Of a stretch of DNA of 64,000 bases, positions 39,979-48,782 are shown one piece after another. The stretch comes from Polynucleobacter sp. AM-26B4. Its GTDB lineage: Bacteria; Pseudomonadota; Gammaproteobacteria; Burkholderiales; Burkholderiaceae. Location of the stretch: assembly GCF_018882285.1 (NCBI RefSeq), contig NZ_JACVOT010000001.1, positions 1,247,916 through 1,311,915 of the forward strand. The letters run 5' to 3'. How positions within the stretch are numbered: position 1 is the stretch's first letter; the number at the start of each line of letters is the position of its first letter. A program made the translations under genes and the position numbers. Below the pieces are notes generated by a model that saw only the letters and a list, made by a program, of their open reading frames with translations, had not been told where the DNA came from and made no database searches.

Positions 39979-40578
39979 ATGAGTTCGTCTGAGTCAAACA
40001 AGTCAGAGAAAAGTTTCTCTGATTTACCTGAATCTGATGATCACTTGCGTGAGCATCAAACATCTTCTGAAGATGTTTATTCGGGAAAATTCCTGCACTT
40101 AAAAAAAGACATTGTTAAGTTGCCAGATGGCAACTCAACTTATCGCGAATATTTAATTCATCCTGGGGCAGTGGCGATCATGCCTATCTTGAATGATGGC
40201 CGTATCTTGTTAGAGAGACAGTTCCGTTACCCTGTGGATGCTGCCATGATTGAGATTCCTGCTGGCAAGCTAGAGCTTGGCGAAGACCCACTCTTGTGTG
40301 CCAAGCGTGAACTCTTAGAAGAAACCGGATACTCGGCTAAATCTTGGGAATTTCTTGGCAGAATTCATCCAGTGATTTCTTATTCAACTGAAATCATCGA
40401 TATTTATCTCGCCAAAGATTTGACCTTGGGTGAATGCGCCTTGGACGAGGGTGAATTCTTGGATGTTTTTGCTGCCACTTTGGATGAAATGCACGAGTGG
40501 ATTGCTAAAGGAAAAATCACCGACGTTAAAACCATCATTTCTGTTTACCACTTGGCCAGACGTCTCAAACAACTTTGA
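39979..40578 (+). CDS. Nudix hydrolase, ADP-ribose pyrophosphatase type
   Basis: 199 aa. A full Nudix box is present: Gly96, Glu102, Arg110-Glu111, Glu114-Glu115 and Gly117 in the GX5EX7REUXEEXGU pattern. The upstream QFRYPVDAAMIEIPAGK and the downstream ISYSTEIIDIYLA segments resemble ADP-ribose diphosphatases (NudF-like). Residues 1-30 are Ser/Glu-rich and probably disordered. It follows DUF2818 by 24 bp and may be co-transcribed with nuo. Confidence 0.87.
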   Translation: MSSSESNKSEKSFSDLPESDDHLREHQTSSEDVYSGKFLHLKKDIVKLPDGNSTYREYLIHPGAVAIMPILNDGRILLERQFRYPVDAAMIEIPAGKLELGEDPLLCAKRELLEETGYSAKSWEFLGRIHPVISYSTEIIDIYLAKDLTLGECALDEGEFLDVFAATLDEMHEWIAKGKITDVKTIISVYHLARRLKQL

Positions 40579-40658
40579 AGAAGTCAAAAATAAAACAGAA
40601 ATCTATTAAGTAATTAAAATAGCAAATATATTAATAAGTCATAAGTTTGCCTTGCCCC

Positions 40659-41171
40659 ATGAAAGTTTATAACCTCGCTTGCCATCTAGATCACCACTTT
40701 GAGGGGTGGTTTGCTTCTGAGGCTGATTATATTTCTCAGCAAGAAACTGGTTTACTCAGTTGCCCTGTTTGCGATAGCAATGAGATTGTTCGTTTACCTT
40801 CAGCTCCGCGAATCGCTAAGCGGAGTAGCCGTGAGTTGGTGTCTGCCAATCAATCGCCAGCCCAAGCCACTAACCCTGCTGCTATGAACAGCGATGCTGG
40901 TCAATCCATGGTTTTGACTGGTTCAGAGCAGGCGCACTTACAGGCTCAAGTTCAGGCCACGGTCATGAGGGCGATGAGAGAGCTTATCAATAAGACAGAA
41001 GACGTTGGCCATGACTTTGCTGAAGAGGCCAGAAAAATCCACTACCAAGAAGCCCCTGAAAGAAGCATTCGTGGTCATGCCACTGTGGATGAAACTGCGG
41101 AGCTTCGTGAAGAGGGCATTGAGGTCGTTTCTTTACCAGTATTCCCAGCCTTAAAAGATACTCTTCAATAA
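40659..41171 (+). CDS. DUF1178 family protein
   Basis: 170 aa. The start MKVYNLACHLDHHFEGWFAS and the LLSCPVCDS zinc-ribbon-like pair define the family. The middle is low-complexity, Ala/Gln/Ser-rich (about 55-90); the C-terminal part (RAMRELINKTEDVGHDFAEEARKIHY split over 100-130) is conserved. Function unknown. The stop abuts the convergent lipoprotein stop with no gap. Confidence 0.85.
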   Translation: MKVYNLACHLDHHFEGWFASEADYISQQETGLLSCPVCDSNEIVRLPSAPRIAKRSSRELVSANQSPAQATNPAAMNSDAGQSMVLTGSEQAHLQAQVQATVMRAMRELINKTEDVGHDFAEEARKIHYQEAPERSIRGHATVDETAELREEGIEVVSLPVFPALKDTLQ

Positions 41172-41456
41172 TTACTGGGGTACCACTCTCTGTTGGCGGC
41201 TGAAGTCTTGAACTGGAACTTCGCTCGGTTTTAGGCGCTTTTCACAGACATTTTTACCTTCAAATACCCGCATCACCGAGCAGTCATGCCCCGTGCCCTC
41301 AGATGCGGCATGATCCGTCAAACTCTTTCCGGTGGTCACTGTGGTGCCAACGCTGGCAGCAGTCAATGGGTAGGCCGCCACCATGGCGCAGGCTGATAAT
41401 TGCCCTAGGGCGAATACCGCTGCAAAAAGCTTGAGAAAAAGTCTAAAAACGGTCAA
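41172..41456 (-). CDS. Small putative lipoprotein
   Basis: About 94 aa from a TTG at 41456. A short hydrophobic N-terminus ends in the lipobox LSAC, followed by AAYPLTAASVGTTVTTGKSL and a conserved-looking DCSVMRVFEGKNVC segment with two Cys. Similar short proteins occur in Burkholderiales without known function. The frame stays open upstream to 41570, but that part would overlap mmsA; no ribosome site supports either start. Confidence 0.6.
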   Translation of the reverse strand: MTVFRLFLKLFAAVFALGQLSACAMVAAYPLTAASVGTTVTTGKSLTDHAASEGTGHDCSVMRVFEGKNVCEKRLKPSEVPVQDFSRQQRVVPQ

Positions 41457-41514
41457 TTGGGTAGAATATTGGTAAAGTTGTAATTCTAAGAATATAAATG
41501 AAGTAGGAGACAAA

Positions 41515-43008
41515 ATGTCAGAAACTATCGGACACCATATCAATGGTGAGGTCATTCGTTTTGGTGGCAATGCTGCCCCAGTGTATGAGCCTGCAACAGG
41601 TCAAGTTCGTGCCAATGTAGAGTTAGCCTCAGTCGACGGCGTTGCCAAAGCAGTCGCTGCAGCCAAAGCTGCTTTTCCAGCTTGGTCAACCACTCCTGTG
41701 ACACGTCGTGCCAAGGTCATGTTCAATTTCAAGGCCATCATTGAAGCGCGTATCGATGAAATGGCAGAAGCGATCACCCGTGAACACGGTAAAACATTTG
41801 ATGATGCCAAAGGTGAGATTCAGCGTGGCCTAGAAGTGGTGGATTTTGCCTGTGGCATTCCTCAGCTTTTAAAAGGTGAATACACCGAGCAAATTGCCAA
41901 AGGCATGGATGCATGGACCATGCGTCAAGCATTGGGTGTGTGTGCAGGTATCACGCCATTTAACTTCCCAGCGATGGTGCCAATGTGGATGTACCCAGTG
42001 GCCATTGCCTCTGGCAACACATTTGTGCTCAAGCCTTCAGAAAGAGATCCTTCAGCCACCTTGTTGGCTGCTAAGTGGTTGGAAGAAGCTGGCCTACCAA
42101 AAGGTGTATTCAACGTTGTGCAGGGCGATAAAACCGCTGTGGACGCATTGTTGAACCATCCTGATGTCAAAGCCATCAGCTTTGTTGGGTCAACTCCAAT
42201 CGCTTCTTATATTTATGAAACAGCTGCTAAAAATGGCAAACGCGTTCAAGCCTTGGGCGGAGCCAAGAATCACATGGTGGTGATGCCTGATGCCGACTTA
42301 GATCAAGCGGTGGATGCTTTGATGGGTGCTGCTTACGGTTCTGCTGGTGAGCGTTGTATGGCGATTTCAGTAGCGGTGGCTGTTGGTAATGTGGCTGATG
42401 CCTTGATTGAAAAACTATCCACTCGTATCAAGAAACTCAAGGTTGATAATGGTTTAACTCCTGGTGCTGAAATGGGCCCATTGGTGACCAAAGTTCATTT
42501 GGATAAAGTCACAGGTTATGTGGACGCTGGTGTTAAAGAAGGTGCTAAGTTGGTGGTCGATGGCCGTAACCTAAAAGTGGCTGGTTGTGAAAACGGCTTC
42601 TTCTTGGGCGGTTGTTTATTCGACAACGTCAAGCCTAATATGAGCATCTACAAAGAAGAAATCTTTGGCCCAGTGTTGAGCGTGATGCGTGTTGATGATG
42701 TTGCAACAGCGATTCAGTTGATCAATGATCATGAGTACGGTAACGGCACAGCAATCTTCACCAGAGACGGCAACACTGCCCGTGAATTCGTGAGCCGTAT
42801 TCAGGTAGGTATGGTGGGTGTGAACGTGCCTATTCCAGTACCGATGGCATTCCATTCATTTGGTGGTTGGAAGCGCAGTCTGTTTGGCGATCATCACGTG
42901 CATGGTCCAGAAGGTGTGCGTTTCTACACTCGCATGAAGGCAGTGACACAGCGTTGGCCAGAAACCATTGCTCAGGGTCCGAGCTTTAGCATGCCAGTGA
43001 ATGGTTAA
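41515..43008 (+). CDS. mmsA: CoA-acylating methylmalonate-semialdehyde dehydrogenase
   Basis: 497 aa aldehyde dehydrogenase that converts methylmalonate semialdehyde to propionyl-CoA in valine and inositol breakdown. [15 protein letters not shown] and KPSERDPSA line the cofactor site, [16 protein letters not shown] and the catalytic Cys281 in [11 protein letters not shown] are MmsA-specific. AGGAG precedes the ATG. A TATAAA at 41493-41498 may belong to its promoter. Propionyl-CoA made here would enter the same pool as the PrpE product (61142). Confidence 0.94.
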   Translation: MSETIGHHINGEVIRFGGNAAPVYEPATGQVRANVELASVDGVAKAVAAAKAAFPAWSTTPVTRRAKVMFNFKAIIEARIDEMAEAITREHGKTFDDAKGEIQRGLEVVDFACGIPQLLKGEYTEQIAKGMDAWTMRQALGVCAGITPFNFPAMVPMWMYPVAIASGNTFVLKPSERDPSATLLAAKWLEEAGLPKGVFNVVQGDKTAVDALLNHPDVKAISFVGSTPIASYIYETAAKNGKRVQALGGAKNHMVVMPDADLDQAVDALMGAAYGSAGERCMAISVAVAVGNVADALIEKLSTRIKKLKVDNGLTPGAEMGPLVTKVHLDKVTGYVDAGVKEGAKLVVDGRNLKVAGCENGFFLGGCLFDNVKPNMSIYKEEIFGPVLSVMRVDDVATAIQLINDHEYGNGTAIFTRDGNTAREFVSRIQVGMVGVNVPIPVPMAFHSFGGWKRSLFGDHHVHGPEGVRFYTRMKAVTQRWPETIAQGPSFSMPVNG

Positions 43009-43037
43009 AGGATTAAATCCTTAGTTAATTTAACTAA
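43008..43037. promoter_or_regulatory. Two adjacent palindromes upstream of hemN
   Basis: AAGGATTAAATCCTT (43008-43022, perfect 15-bp palindrome) and TTAGTTAATTTAACTAA (43021-43037, perfect 17-bp palindrome) sit between the mmsA stop and the FNR box. They could be operators for an unknown regulator. Confidence 0.4.
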
Positions 43038-43052
43038 CTTTAACCAATCCAT

Positions 43053-43066
43053 TTGATTTTCATCAA
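43053..43066. promoter_or_regulatory. FNR/Anr box of hemN
   Basis: TTGATTTTCATCAA matches the FNR consensus TTGAT-N4-ATCAA at all ten specified positions. Its centre (43059.5) is 41.5 bp before 43101, the class II activator position for a start at about the hemN ATG. Activation under low oxygen fits the oxygen-independent enzyme. Confidence 0.85.
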
Positions 43067-43078
43067 TTGGAGCTAAAA

Positions 43079-43104
43079 CATGGGGGCTTAAAATAGCCCC
43101 CATG
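43079..43104 (+). promoter_or_regulatory. hemN -10 box inside a 10-bp inverted repeat
   Basis: CATGGGGGCT (43079-43088) and AGCCCCCATG (43095-43104) flank TAAAAT (43089-43094), a good -10 box. The hemN ATG is the end of the right arm and TTTTTT follows at 43107-43112. In read-through RNA from mmsA this would be a terminator-like hairpin; in a transcript begun at about 43101 it would be absent. Confidence 0.65.
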
Positions 43105-44523
43105 ACTTTTTTAGAGCAACCCTCTGTCTTAGCCCCTGCTGGCCCTGAACCGCTGTTTCAGCCTGAATTGTTGAAACGCTTTGACATCAATGGGCCACGC
43201 TACACATCCTATCCAACGGCTGATCGATTCAATGGCCAGTTCAATCAGATTGACTATGTCGATGCATTGAAACGATGCGCCACGCATCAAAAACCAATTT
43301 CTTTGTATTTCCATTTACCGTTTTGTCCGAACATTTGCTACTACTGCGGATGTAACAAAATCATCACCAAAGATCATGGTCGAAGTGCGAAATACATTAA
43401 GTACTTGGCCAAAGAAATGAATCTCGTCACCCAAGCCATGGGTGCGAGCAAAAAAATACCAGTGACTCAACTTCATTGGGGTGGTGGTACTCCCACATTT
43501 TTATCTCATGAAGAAATGATTGAGTTGATGCATCACACCAAAGAGCATTTTGAATTGCAAGAGGCTGGTGAGTATTCAATTGAGATTGATCCGCGCCGTG
43601 TCAGTGAAGCTGATATTGAGCTCTTGGCGAAGTTGGGATTTAACCGCATCAGTTTGGGTGTGCAAGACTTCAATTTGGAAGTTCAGCAAGCGGTTCATCG
43701 GGTGCAAACAATACAAGAAACAAAAGATGTGATTGATTGGGCCAAAAAGCATGGTTTCAACTCCGTCAGCGTTGATTTGATTTATGGCTTGCCCAAGCAA
43801 ACCCCTGTGACATTCAAGGACACAGTCAATGCGGTGATTGAGATGAGCCCTGATCGCTTGTCTGTTTATAGTTATGCGCATCTGCCCACCATCTTCAAGC
43901 CTCAACGTCGTATTGCGGAGGACCAATTGCCTGTGGCCAAGGATAAATTAGACATCTTGGCCAACACCATTGAACAACTCAATGGGGCTGGATTTGTTTT
44001 CATTGGTATGGATCACTTTTCAAAGCCAGATGATGAGTTGGCGATTGCTCAAAAAGAAGGGCGTTTGCATCGCAACTTCCAGGGCTACTCAACTCAAGCT
44101 GAATGTGATCTATTGGCCTTTGGTATTTCATCGATTGGTAAGGTGGCTGACACCTATCCACAAAACGTCAAAACACTTGAAGACTATTACCACGCTCTAG
44201 ATCACAATCAACTCCCCACTCTGCGTGGCATGAGATTGAATCAAGATGATTTACTCAGACGTGAGTTGATTGGTGAATTGATGTGCCAATTTGAGCTTGA
44301 TACAGAGCTATTTGCAAAAAATCACCAAATTGATTTTGATGCTTATTTCTCAAGAGAGTTGCCAGAGCTTAAAGAGCTTGAAGAGGCAGGGTTATTGGAG
44401 TGGCAAGGTAAAAAGATTTATGTGCCTACCAAAGGTCGTTTGCTGGTTAGGCGCGTTGCCATGGTGTTTGATAAGCACTTAAGAGATGTGCAAACAGAAG
44501 CCAGATACTCAAAAGTGGTTTGA
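43102..44523 (+). CDS. hemN: Oxygen-independent coproporphyrinogen III oxidase
   Basis: 473 aa radical SAM enzyme converting coproporphyrinogen III to protoporphyrinogen IX without oxygen. Cluster cysteines are Cys75, Cys79 and Cys82 (CPNICYYCGC); PRYTSYPTADRF, HWGGGTPTFLS and the C-terminal LIGELMCQFELD segments are HemN-specific, unlike HemW. There is no ribosome site before the ATG, and the predicted transcription start coincides with it, so the mRNA may be leaderless. The stop abuts the convergent kinase gene. Confidence 0.95.
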   Translation: MTFLEQPSVLAPAGPEPLFQPELLKRFDINGPRYTSYPTADRFNGQFNQIDYVDALKRCATHQKPISLYFHLPFCPNICYYCGCNKIITKDHGRSAKYIKYLAKEMNLVTQAMGASKKIPVTQLHWGGGTPTFLSHEEMIELMHHTKEHFELQEAGEYSIEIDPRRVSEADIELLAKLGFNRISLGVQDFNLEVQQAVHRVQTIQETKDVIDWAKKHGFNSVSVDLIYGLPKQTPVTFKDTVNAVIEMSPDRLSVYSYAHLPTIFKPQRRIAEDQLPVAKDKLDILANTIEQLNGAGFVFIGMDHFSKPDDELAIAQKEGRLHRNFQGYSTQAECDLLAFGISSIGKVADTYPQNVKTLEDYYHALDHNQLPTLRGMRLNQDDLLRRELIGELMCQFELDTELFAKNHQIDFDAYFSRELPELKELEEAGLLEWQGKKIYVPTKGRLLVRRVAMVFDKHLRDVQTEARYSKVV

Positions 44524-45909
44524 TTAAATCGCGCTTTTGAATTCAATGATCACTTGAACGCCATTGCCTGCGGATTTATCTTCAATCCGTATAGATCCTT
44601 TGTGTTGCTGAACAATTTCTTTGACAATCGCAAGGCCTAAGCCGCTGCCAAATGATTTACTGCCCAAGATTCTGTAATAAGGATCAAACACCTTGATCTT
44701 TTCAGATTGAGGGATGGTGTCGCCATCATTGCTTACAACCAAGTGAATAGCGTTGGATACTTTCTCTAAAGAAACTGAAATCAGTCCCTGTGCTGCACCA
44801 TATTGAGAGGCGTTATCAATCAGATTTTGTATCACGCGCTCAATCTTGTGCTGTTCACCATGAATCAAGCAATCATCGCTGACATGTAACTCAATCGTTT
44901 GACCACGTTGATTGATGAGTGGCTTGGTATTTTTAACAATTTCTCTACAAATGCCATCGAGGGATAACACTTGCTGCTGTTCTTGATCGGTCGCACCGCT
45001 GACTCGACTCATGGTCAAGAGTTGCTCTGTTAGACGCGTGGTTCTGCGAAGACCATTCAAGGCCTCCGCCAAGGATTGATCTCTGTCAGCATCATTTTTG
45101 GCATTAACAGCGTTTTCAATATGAAGTTGAAGTGCTGCAATCGGCGTTCTGATTTCATGGGCAGCCGCATCAATGAACTGTTGTTCACGTTTAAACGCTT
45201 TTTGAACTCGATCAAGCAGGTGATTCAGTTCATCAATTACAGGCTTTAGTTCAGAAGGTGTCTTTGATAACTTGATGGGTTTGATTGATTGTGGGTCACG
45301 AGCAGCAATGACATTGGCCAAAGCTTGCAAAGGCCTTAGGCTTCTATAAGCAATCAAATTAATCACGATCAATAAAAGCAGTGAGCCAATGATCAATGGC
45401 GTCATGATGGCCACGCCCAAGTCACCGGCCATCTCGCCTCTCACTGCATCCATTTCAGCGACCATCACCCAAACATCACCTGATTTGAGTTTAAAGACTT
45501 GCCATAAATCATCGCCAATTTGATTTTTACCAAAGCCCTCGGTCATCGGGCCTAAAGGTTTATCAGGAGCGGTGGCAGATTTGGCCAATAATTTCCCATT
45601 GCTGTGCCAAATCTGAAAAGAAATCTTACTTTCGTAGGGGTGACCACTGATTTCTTCGGTAGATGAGTGCTGGTGCTCTAATTCATCGGGCAATTCAATG
45701 ATGATTGGATTATTGATCGTGGCATGCTCGAGTTGTTTGGCCGCTAAAACTTCAAGCACTCTGGCAGAAGTTGCGAGTCTCGCACTGAAAATCTCTTCTG
45801 ATTCATGTTCAGTGACAAAGTGGGCGGCAAGACCCATGCCACCCAAAATCATGATCATGGATAAAAATATCCCCAGCAGTAAGCGTTTTCTAATTGAAAA
45901 ATAAATCAT
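44524..45909 (-). CDS. Sensor histidine kinase, QseC/PmrB-like
   Basis: 461 aa. Membrane helices at about 8-30 and 166-188 enclose a periplasmic sensor of about 135 residues. Then a HAMP-like linker, the phospho-acceptor His251 (AAAHEIRTPIAAL), the N box (NLIDNASQYG) and G boxes (SGLGLAIVKEI). It overlaps the response-regulator gene by 4 bp, so the two form a pair. The signal is unknown; the sensor contains HQHSSTEE-type His/acidic residues. Confidence 0.92.
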   Translation of the reverse strand: MIYFSIRKRLLLGIFLSMIMILGGMGLAAHFVTEHESEEIFSARLATSARVLEVLAAKQLEHATINNPIIIELPDELEHQHSSTEEISGHPYESKISFQIWHSNGKLLAKSATAPDKPLGPMTEGFGKNQIGDDLWQVFKLKSGDVWVMVAEMDAVRGEMAGDLGVAIMTPLIIGSLLLLIVINLIAYRSLRPLQALANVIAARDPQSIKPIKLSKTPSELKPVIDELNHLLDRVQKAFKREQQFIDAAAHEIRTPIAALQLHIENAVNAKNDADRDQSLAEALNGLRRTTRLTEQLLTMSRVSGATDQEQQQVLSLDGICREIVKNTKPLINQRGQTIELHVSDDCLIHGEQHKIERVIQNLIDNASQYGAAQGLISVSLEKVSNAIHLVVSNDGDTIPQSEKIKVFDPYYRILGSKSFGSGLGLAIVKEIVQQHKGSIRIEDKSAGNGVQVIIEFKSAI

Positions 45910-46574
45910 GATTCTTCTATGTCACCAATTCTGTAGCCAACGCCTCGAAGTGTCTTAACGATATTTGGACTGATTTTTTTACGTAAATTATGAATGTGCA
46001 CATCAATCGTGTTGCTCTCAACGCCGTCATTCCAACCATACAGCGATTCTTCAAGCTGAGAACGATTAAAAACTTGATGTGGGCTTTCTGCTAACTTCTT
46101 CAGTAAGGCGAATTCGCGGCGCTGTAAATCCAGGATGGTGCCTTTCCAGGTCACAGATAAAGAAGTGAGGTCAATGACCAAATCACCAATTTTTATTTGA
46201 TTGACCGTATTGCCGCTACGACGTCTTTCTAAAACCCGAATCCTTGCAAGTAATTCATCTAGCTCAAATGGCTTGGTGAGGTAGTCATCGGCTCCCAAAT
46301 CCAAGCCTAAGATGCGGTCTTTGGTGGCATCCCTGGCAGACAAAATCAATACTGGGATATGACTGCCTTTTTGACGTATGGTTTTGAGTACCTCGGTACC
46401 ATCTATTACGGGTAGACCCAAATCCAGGATGGCAAGATCAAACTCACCATCAGTCATGGCGCGGATGGCTTTTTGGCCATCCTCGACATGGTCCACATGA
46501 TGGTTGGCCCGAGTCAATGCGGTCATCAAGCCGGAGGCGAGTAATTCATCGTCTTCTACCAATAAAATTCTCAC
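45906..46574 (-). CDS. OmpR-family response regulator, QseB/PmrA-like
   Basis: 222 aa. Receiver domain with EDD at 7-9, phospho-acceptor Asp51 (LAILDLGLP) and Lys in DYLTKPF; C-terminal winged helix with RRSGNTVNQIKIGDL, LQRREFALL, VFNRSQLEESLYGW and NTIDVHIHNLRKKI, as in the QseB/PmrA branch. The start is GTG with AAGGG upstream. It begins 65 bp after the TPR gene, without a visible terminator between. A CTTAAT-N5-CTTAAT site, the kind such regulators bind, is at the head of the operon (50950-50966). Confidence 0.93.
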   Translation of the reverse strand: MRILLVEDDELLASGLMTALTRANHHVDHVEDGQKAIRAMTDGEFDLAILDLGLPVIDGTEVLKTIRQKGSHIPVLILSARDATKDRILGLDLGADDYLTKPFELDELLARIRVLERRRSGNTVNQIKIGDLVIDLTSLSVTWKGTILDLQRREFALLKKLAESPHQVFNRSQLEESLYGWNDGVESNTIDVHIHNLRKKISPNIVKTLRGVGYRIGDIEES

Positions 46575-46639
46575 CGCCCAAGCCCTTTTATCAAAGATTA
46601 ACTATCAATTTGAATAGTTTAATCGATTAACCCAGAGCA

Positions 46640-47290
46640 TTATTTTCGTTTTTCAGCCACTTTTTCAAGTAATTGACTGATTTCTTTGCGACGACCATCA
46701 TCAGCTACTTTGCGGCCATTTCTAGCGGGTGCTTGCAAAGCTTTGCGCAAAGATTTCTCAGCGCCTGCGTAATCACCACTTCTGAACAAGAAATCAGCAT
46801 AAAAGTAATTTGGGTCGATGCCATCAGGGTTGATGCTCAAACCCTTCTTCAAATACTCAGCAGCTTTTTTGTCATCTCCAAAGCCAATCGGCCAACTTGG
46901 AACTTGATAGTAAAGGGAGCCCAAACTTGTGTATGCAGAACCATCCAAAGCCGAAGGATTGATTTCAAGTGCTTTTTCAAAAGTCTTTTTAGCATTCTTC
47001 ACATGAGCCAATGCACCTAACCCACCTTTTGCTCCTGCATAGCTAGATTCAACAATGCCTTGCCAAATCAAAATCTCGGCGCGGTTCGGATTTTGTGCAA
47101 CCAATTTATTGGCTTCTTTGATCAATGATTCAAAGCCTTTTTCATGACTTGATTCAGGGCTTTGGTACTTGATCTTTTCCCATTCCTTTTGGAGGGTGCT
47201 GACATCTTCTTCGAGGCCTGCAAAGGCAAGAGAGCTGATCAGCGATAAGCTGATCAAAAGAGCGGCTGGTAATTTTTTAATGATGTTCAT
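46640..47290 (-). CDS. Secreted TPR-repeat protein
   Basis: 216 aa. A signal peptide (NIIKKLPAALLISLSLISSL to AFA) precedes helical repeats, including PNRAEILIWQGIVESS, ALEINPSALDGSAYTSLGSLY and LSINPDGIDPNYFYADFLF (TPR-like 34-residue spacing). Likely a periplasmic scaffold; function unknown. It is 13 bp after the SDR gene and is therefore the last of the five co-directional genes from 50904. Confidence 0.85.
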   Translation of the reverse strand: MNIIKKLPAALLISLSLISSLAFAGLEEDVSTLQKEWEKIKYQSPESSHEKGFESLIKEANKLVAQNPNRAEILIWQGIVESSYAGAKGGLGALAHVKNAKKTFEKALEINPSALDGSAYTSLGSLYYQVPSWPIGFGDDKKAAEYLKKGLSINPDGIDPNYFYADFLFRSGDYAGAEKSLRKALQAPARNGRKVADDGRRKEISQLLEKVAEKRK

Positions 47291-47303
47291 AAAAACCTCG
47301 TGT

Positions 47304-48095
47304 TTATTTATTTAAGTATTTGTTGATGATTGGAAGCTGACCTTGAATAGCTTTATCAGGAACCCCTGGAAATAAGTGATTCATAAAGACAAAAAATGAT
47401 TCCTTGAAACCTAATTTCTTTTCCCAGGCATTACCACGTAGAAACTTCATGAATTCTTTAGCAACTGCATCAGGTGTATCAGAATCAGTTTTAAGTTCAG
47501 CATTCATTTGCATCACTTGATCTGAATTGATGCTTGTTTTGGTGGCGCGTGGGGCAAAGTACCTGACTGATACCGATGTGTCTGACAATTCTCGTCGAAG
47601 GGATTGAGAAAAACCTCGCAGGCCAAACTTGCTGGCGCAATAAGAAGAAAAGCCTGGAAATCCCAAGTATCCGAAGATAGACCCGATATTGATGATTTGA
47701 GAGGATTCTTTCTTCAAAAGAGGCACTAATTGTTTGCACAAGAGCATCGGAGAAATCAGATTGGTTAGCATCAACTGCGTGATGTCTTTATCTGATTGCT
47801 GTTCAAAACTCTTGAACTGGCTGATACCGGCATTGTTGATCAACAGATTAATCCCTTGTTGAGCCGAGATGGCATCCATCAATCGAACGGAGGTGCTGTC
47901 ATCACACAAATCGCCAGAAACGATTTGAATGTTTGCTCCTGAATCAAGCAATGCATCCTTTAAAGCCTCTAGCTTTTGAGTGTCGCGTCCCATCAAAATC
48001 AATGATGAACACTGTGGTGCAAGTTGCATGGCAATCGCTTTGCCAATGCCCCCAGTTGCACCTGTTAAAACAGCTTTATATGGTTTATGTGTCAT
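47304..48095 (-). CDS. Short-chain dehydrogenase/reductase
   Basis: 263 aa classical SDR: cofactor motif TGATGGIGKA (11-20), NNAG (87-90), and the active-site Ser139, Tyr152 and Lys156 (SSYCASK). The absence of an acidic residue after the second strand, with GRDTQK instead, hints at NADPH (inference). Substrate unknown. A C-terminal tail of about 35 residues includes KESFFVFMNHLFPGVPDKAI. 5 bp after the diiron-fold gene. Confidence 0.9.
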   Translation of the reverse strand: MTHKPYKAVLTGATGGIGKAIAMQLAPQCSSLILMGRDTQKLEALKDALLDSGANIQIVSGDLCDDSTSVRLMDAISAQQGINLLINNAGISQFKSFEQQSDKDITQLMLTNLISPMLLCKQLVPLLKKESSQIINIGSIFGYLGFPGFSSYCASKFGLRGFSQSLRRELSDTSVSVRYFAPRATKTSINSDQVMQMNAELKTDSDTPDAVAKEFMKFLRGNAWEKKLGFKESFFVFMNHLFPGVPDKAIQGQLPIINKYLNK

Positions 48096-48100
48096 GGTGA

Positions 48101-48778
48101 TCAGTTAAAAATGATTTCTTCAGTATTGATGCTTCTAAAAATATCGCCGTAAAGCTTGTAAAAATTCTTGGCGCAATGAATGATGGTTTCTTGATCCTTT
48201 GAATCAGTCACTTGATTCATCAAGCTCTCAAAGAATTTGACGTGCTCTAAGTCCAAGCTACCATGAGAATTGAGGTAGCTAAAAGCATTGGGAGGTAAAC
48301 CAAGGCTGCTCTTAATAGAACTGGCTGCATTGGTGGCCAAGGCGATGCTGGTTCCCTCAAGAACATGCACCATGCCAAAAAATCCAATTGGATTACCGCG
48401 GTCGATTTGGTGATAGGCGTAGGCCACCATCATCTCAGTGCTGATGTGCGGGCGTGAGTGTCTTACTTGATTCGCATCGCCACCGCATGCCGCGATATCA
48501 GACAAAATCCATTCTTCGTGTCCGAGTTCTTCCTCAATGTATTCTGCAATGGCTGTTCTTAACCATTCATGTTGAGAAGTCAATCGAGAACCGCAAGCCA
48601 TCAACAATGGCACTGTGTGTTTAACGTGGTGATAAGCCTGAGTCAAGAATGCAACATACTGCTCCTTCTGAATCTCACCTTTCAAGGCATATTCAATGAT
48701 GGGGGCAGCAAAAAGAACTTGTCTTTCTTGCTCGGTTGAGCTTTCTAACTGATTGAAAAATTTCAAGCGATTCTCCAT
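48101..48778 (-). CDS. Haem-oxygenase-like iron-containing redox protein
   Basis: 225 aa all-helical protein of the TenA/haem-oxygenase-like superfamily. Candidate metal ligands are Glu84/His87 (EEELGHEEW), Glu141 (HVLEGTS) and Asp176/His179 (LDLEHVKFF), the pattern of haem-oxygenase-like diiron oxidases, whose known members act on fatty acids or amino acids. A thiaminase role is less likely because the TenA catalytic Cys is not apparent. The start MENRLKFF at 48778 is 4 bp after the ligase stop; longer upstream in-frame starts lie inside the ligase gene. Confidence 0.82.
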   Translation of the reverse strand: MENRLKFFNQLESSTEQERQVLFAAPIIEYALKGEIQKEQYVAFLTQAYHHVKHTVPLLMACGSRLTSQHEWLRTAIAEYIEEELGHEEWILSDIAACGGDANQVRHSRPHISTEMMVAYAYHQIDRGNPIGFFGMVHVLEGTSIALATNAASSIKSSLGLPPNAFSYLNSHGSLDLEHVKFFESLMNQVTDSKDQETIIHCAKNFYKLYGDIFRSINTEEIIFN

Positions 48779-48782
48779 AGGT

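Noticed and set aside
41457..41570. Longer N-terminus for the small lipoprotein
   Set aside because: It would overlap mmsA by 56 bp and place 38 residues before the lipoprotein signal, which is not plausible.
43080..43091. Three-codon frame (ATG GGG GCT TAA) before hemN as an upstream coupling frame
   Set aside because: It has a GGAG site at the right distance but lies upstream of the predicted transcription start, so it would not be in the hemN message.
48101..48778. Thiaminase II (TenA)
   Set aside because: The fold is related, but the E-x2-H / E / D-x2-H metal pattern and the missing catalytic Cys fit a diiron redox protein better, and no thiamine genes are nearby.
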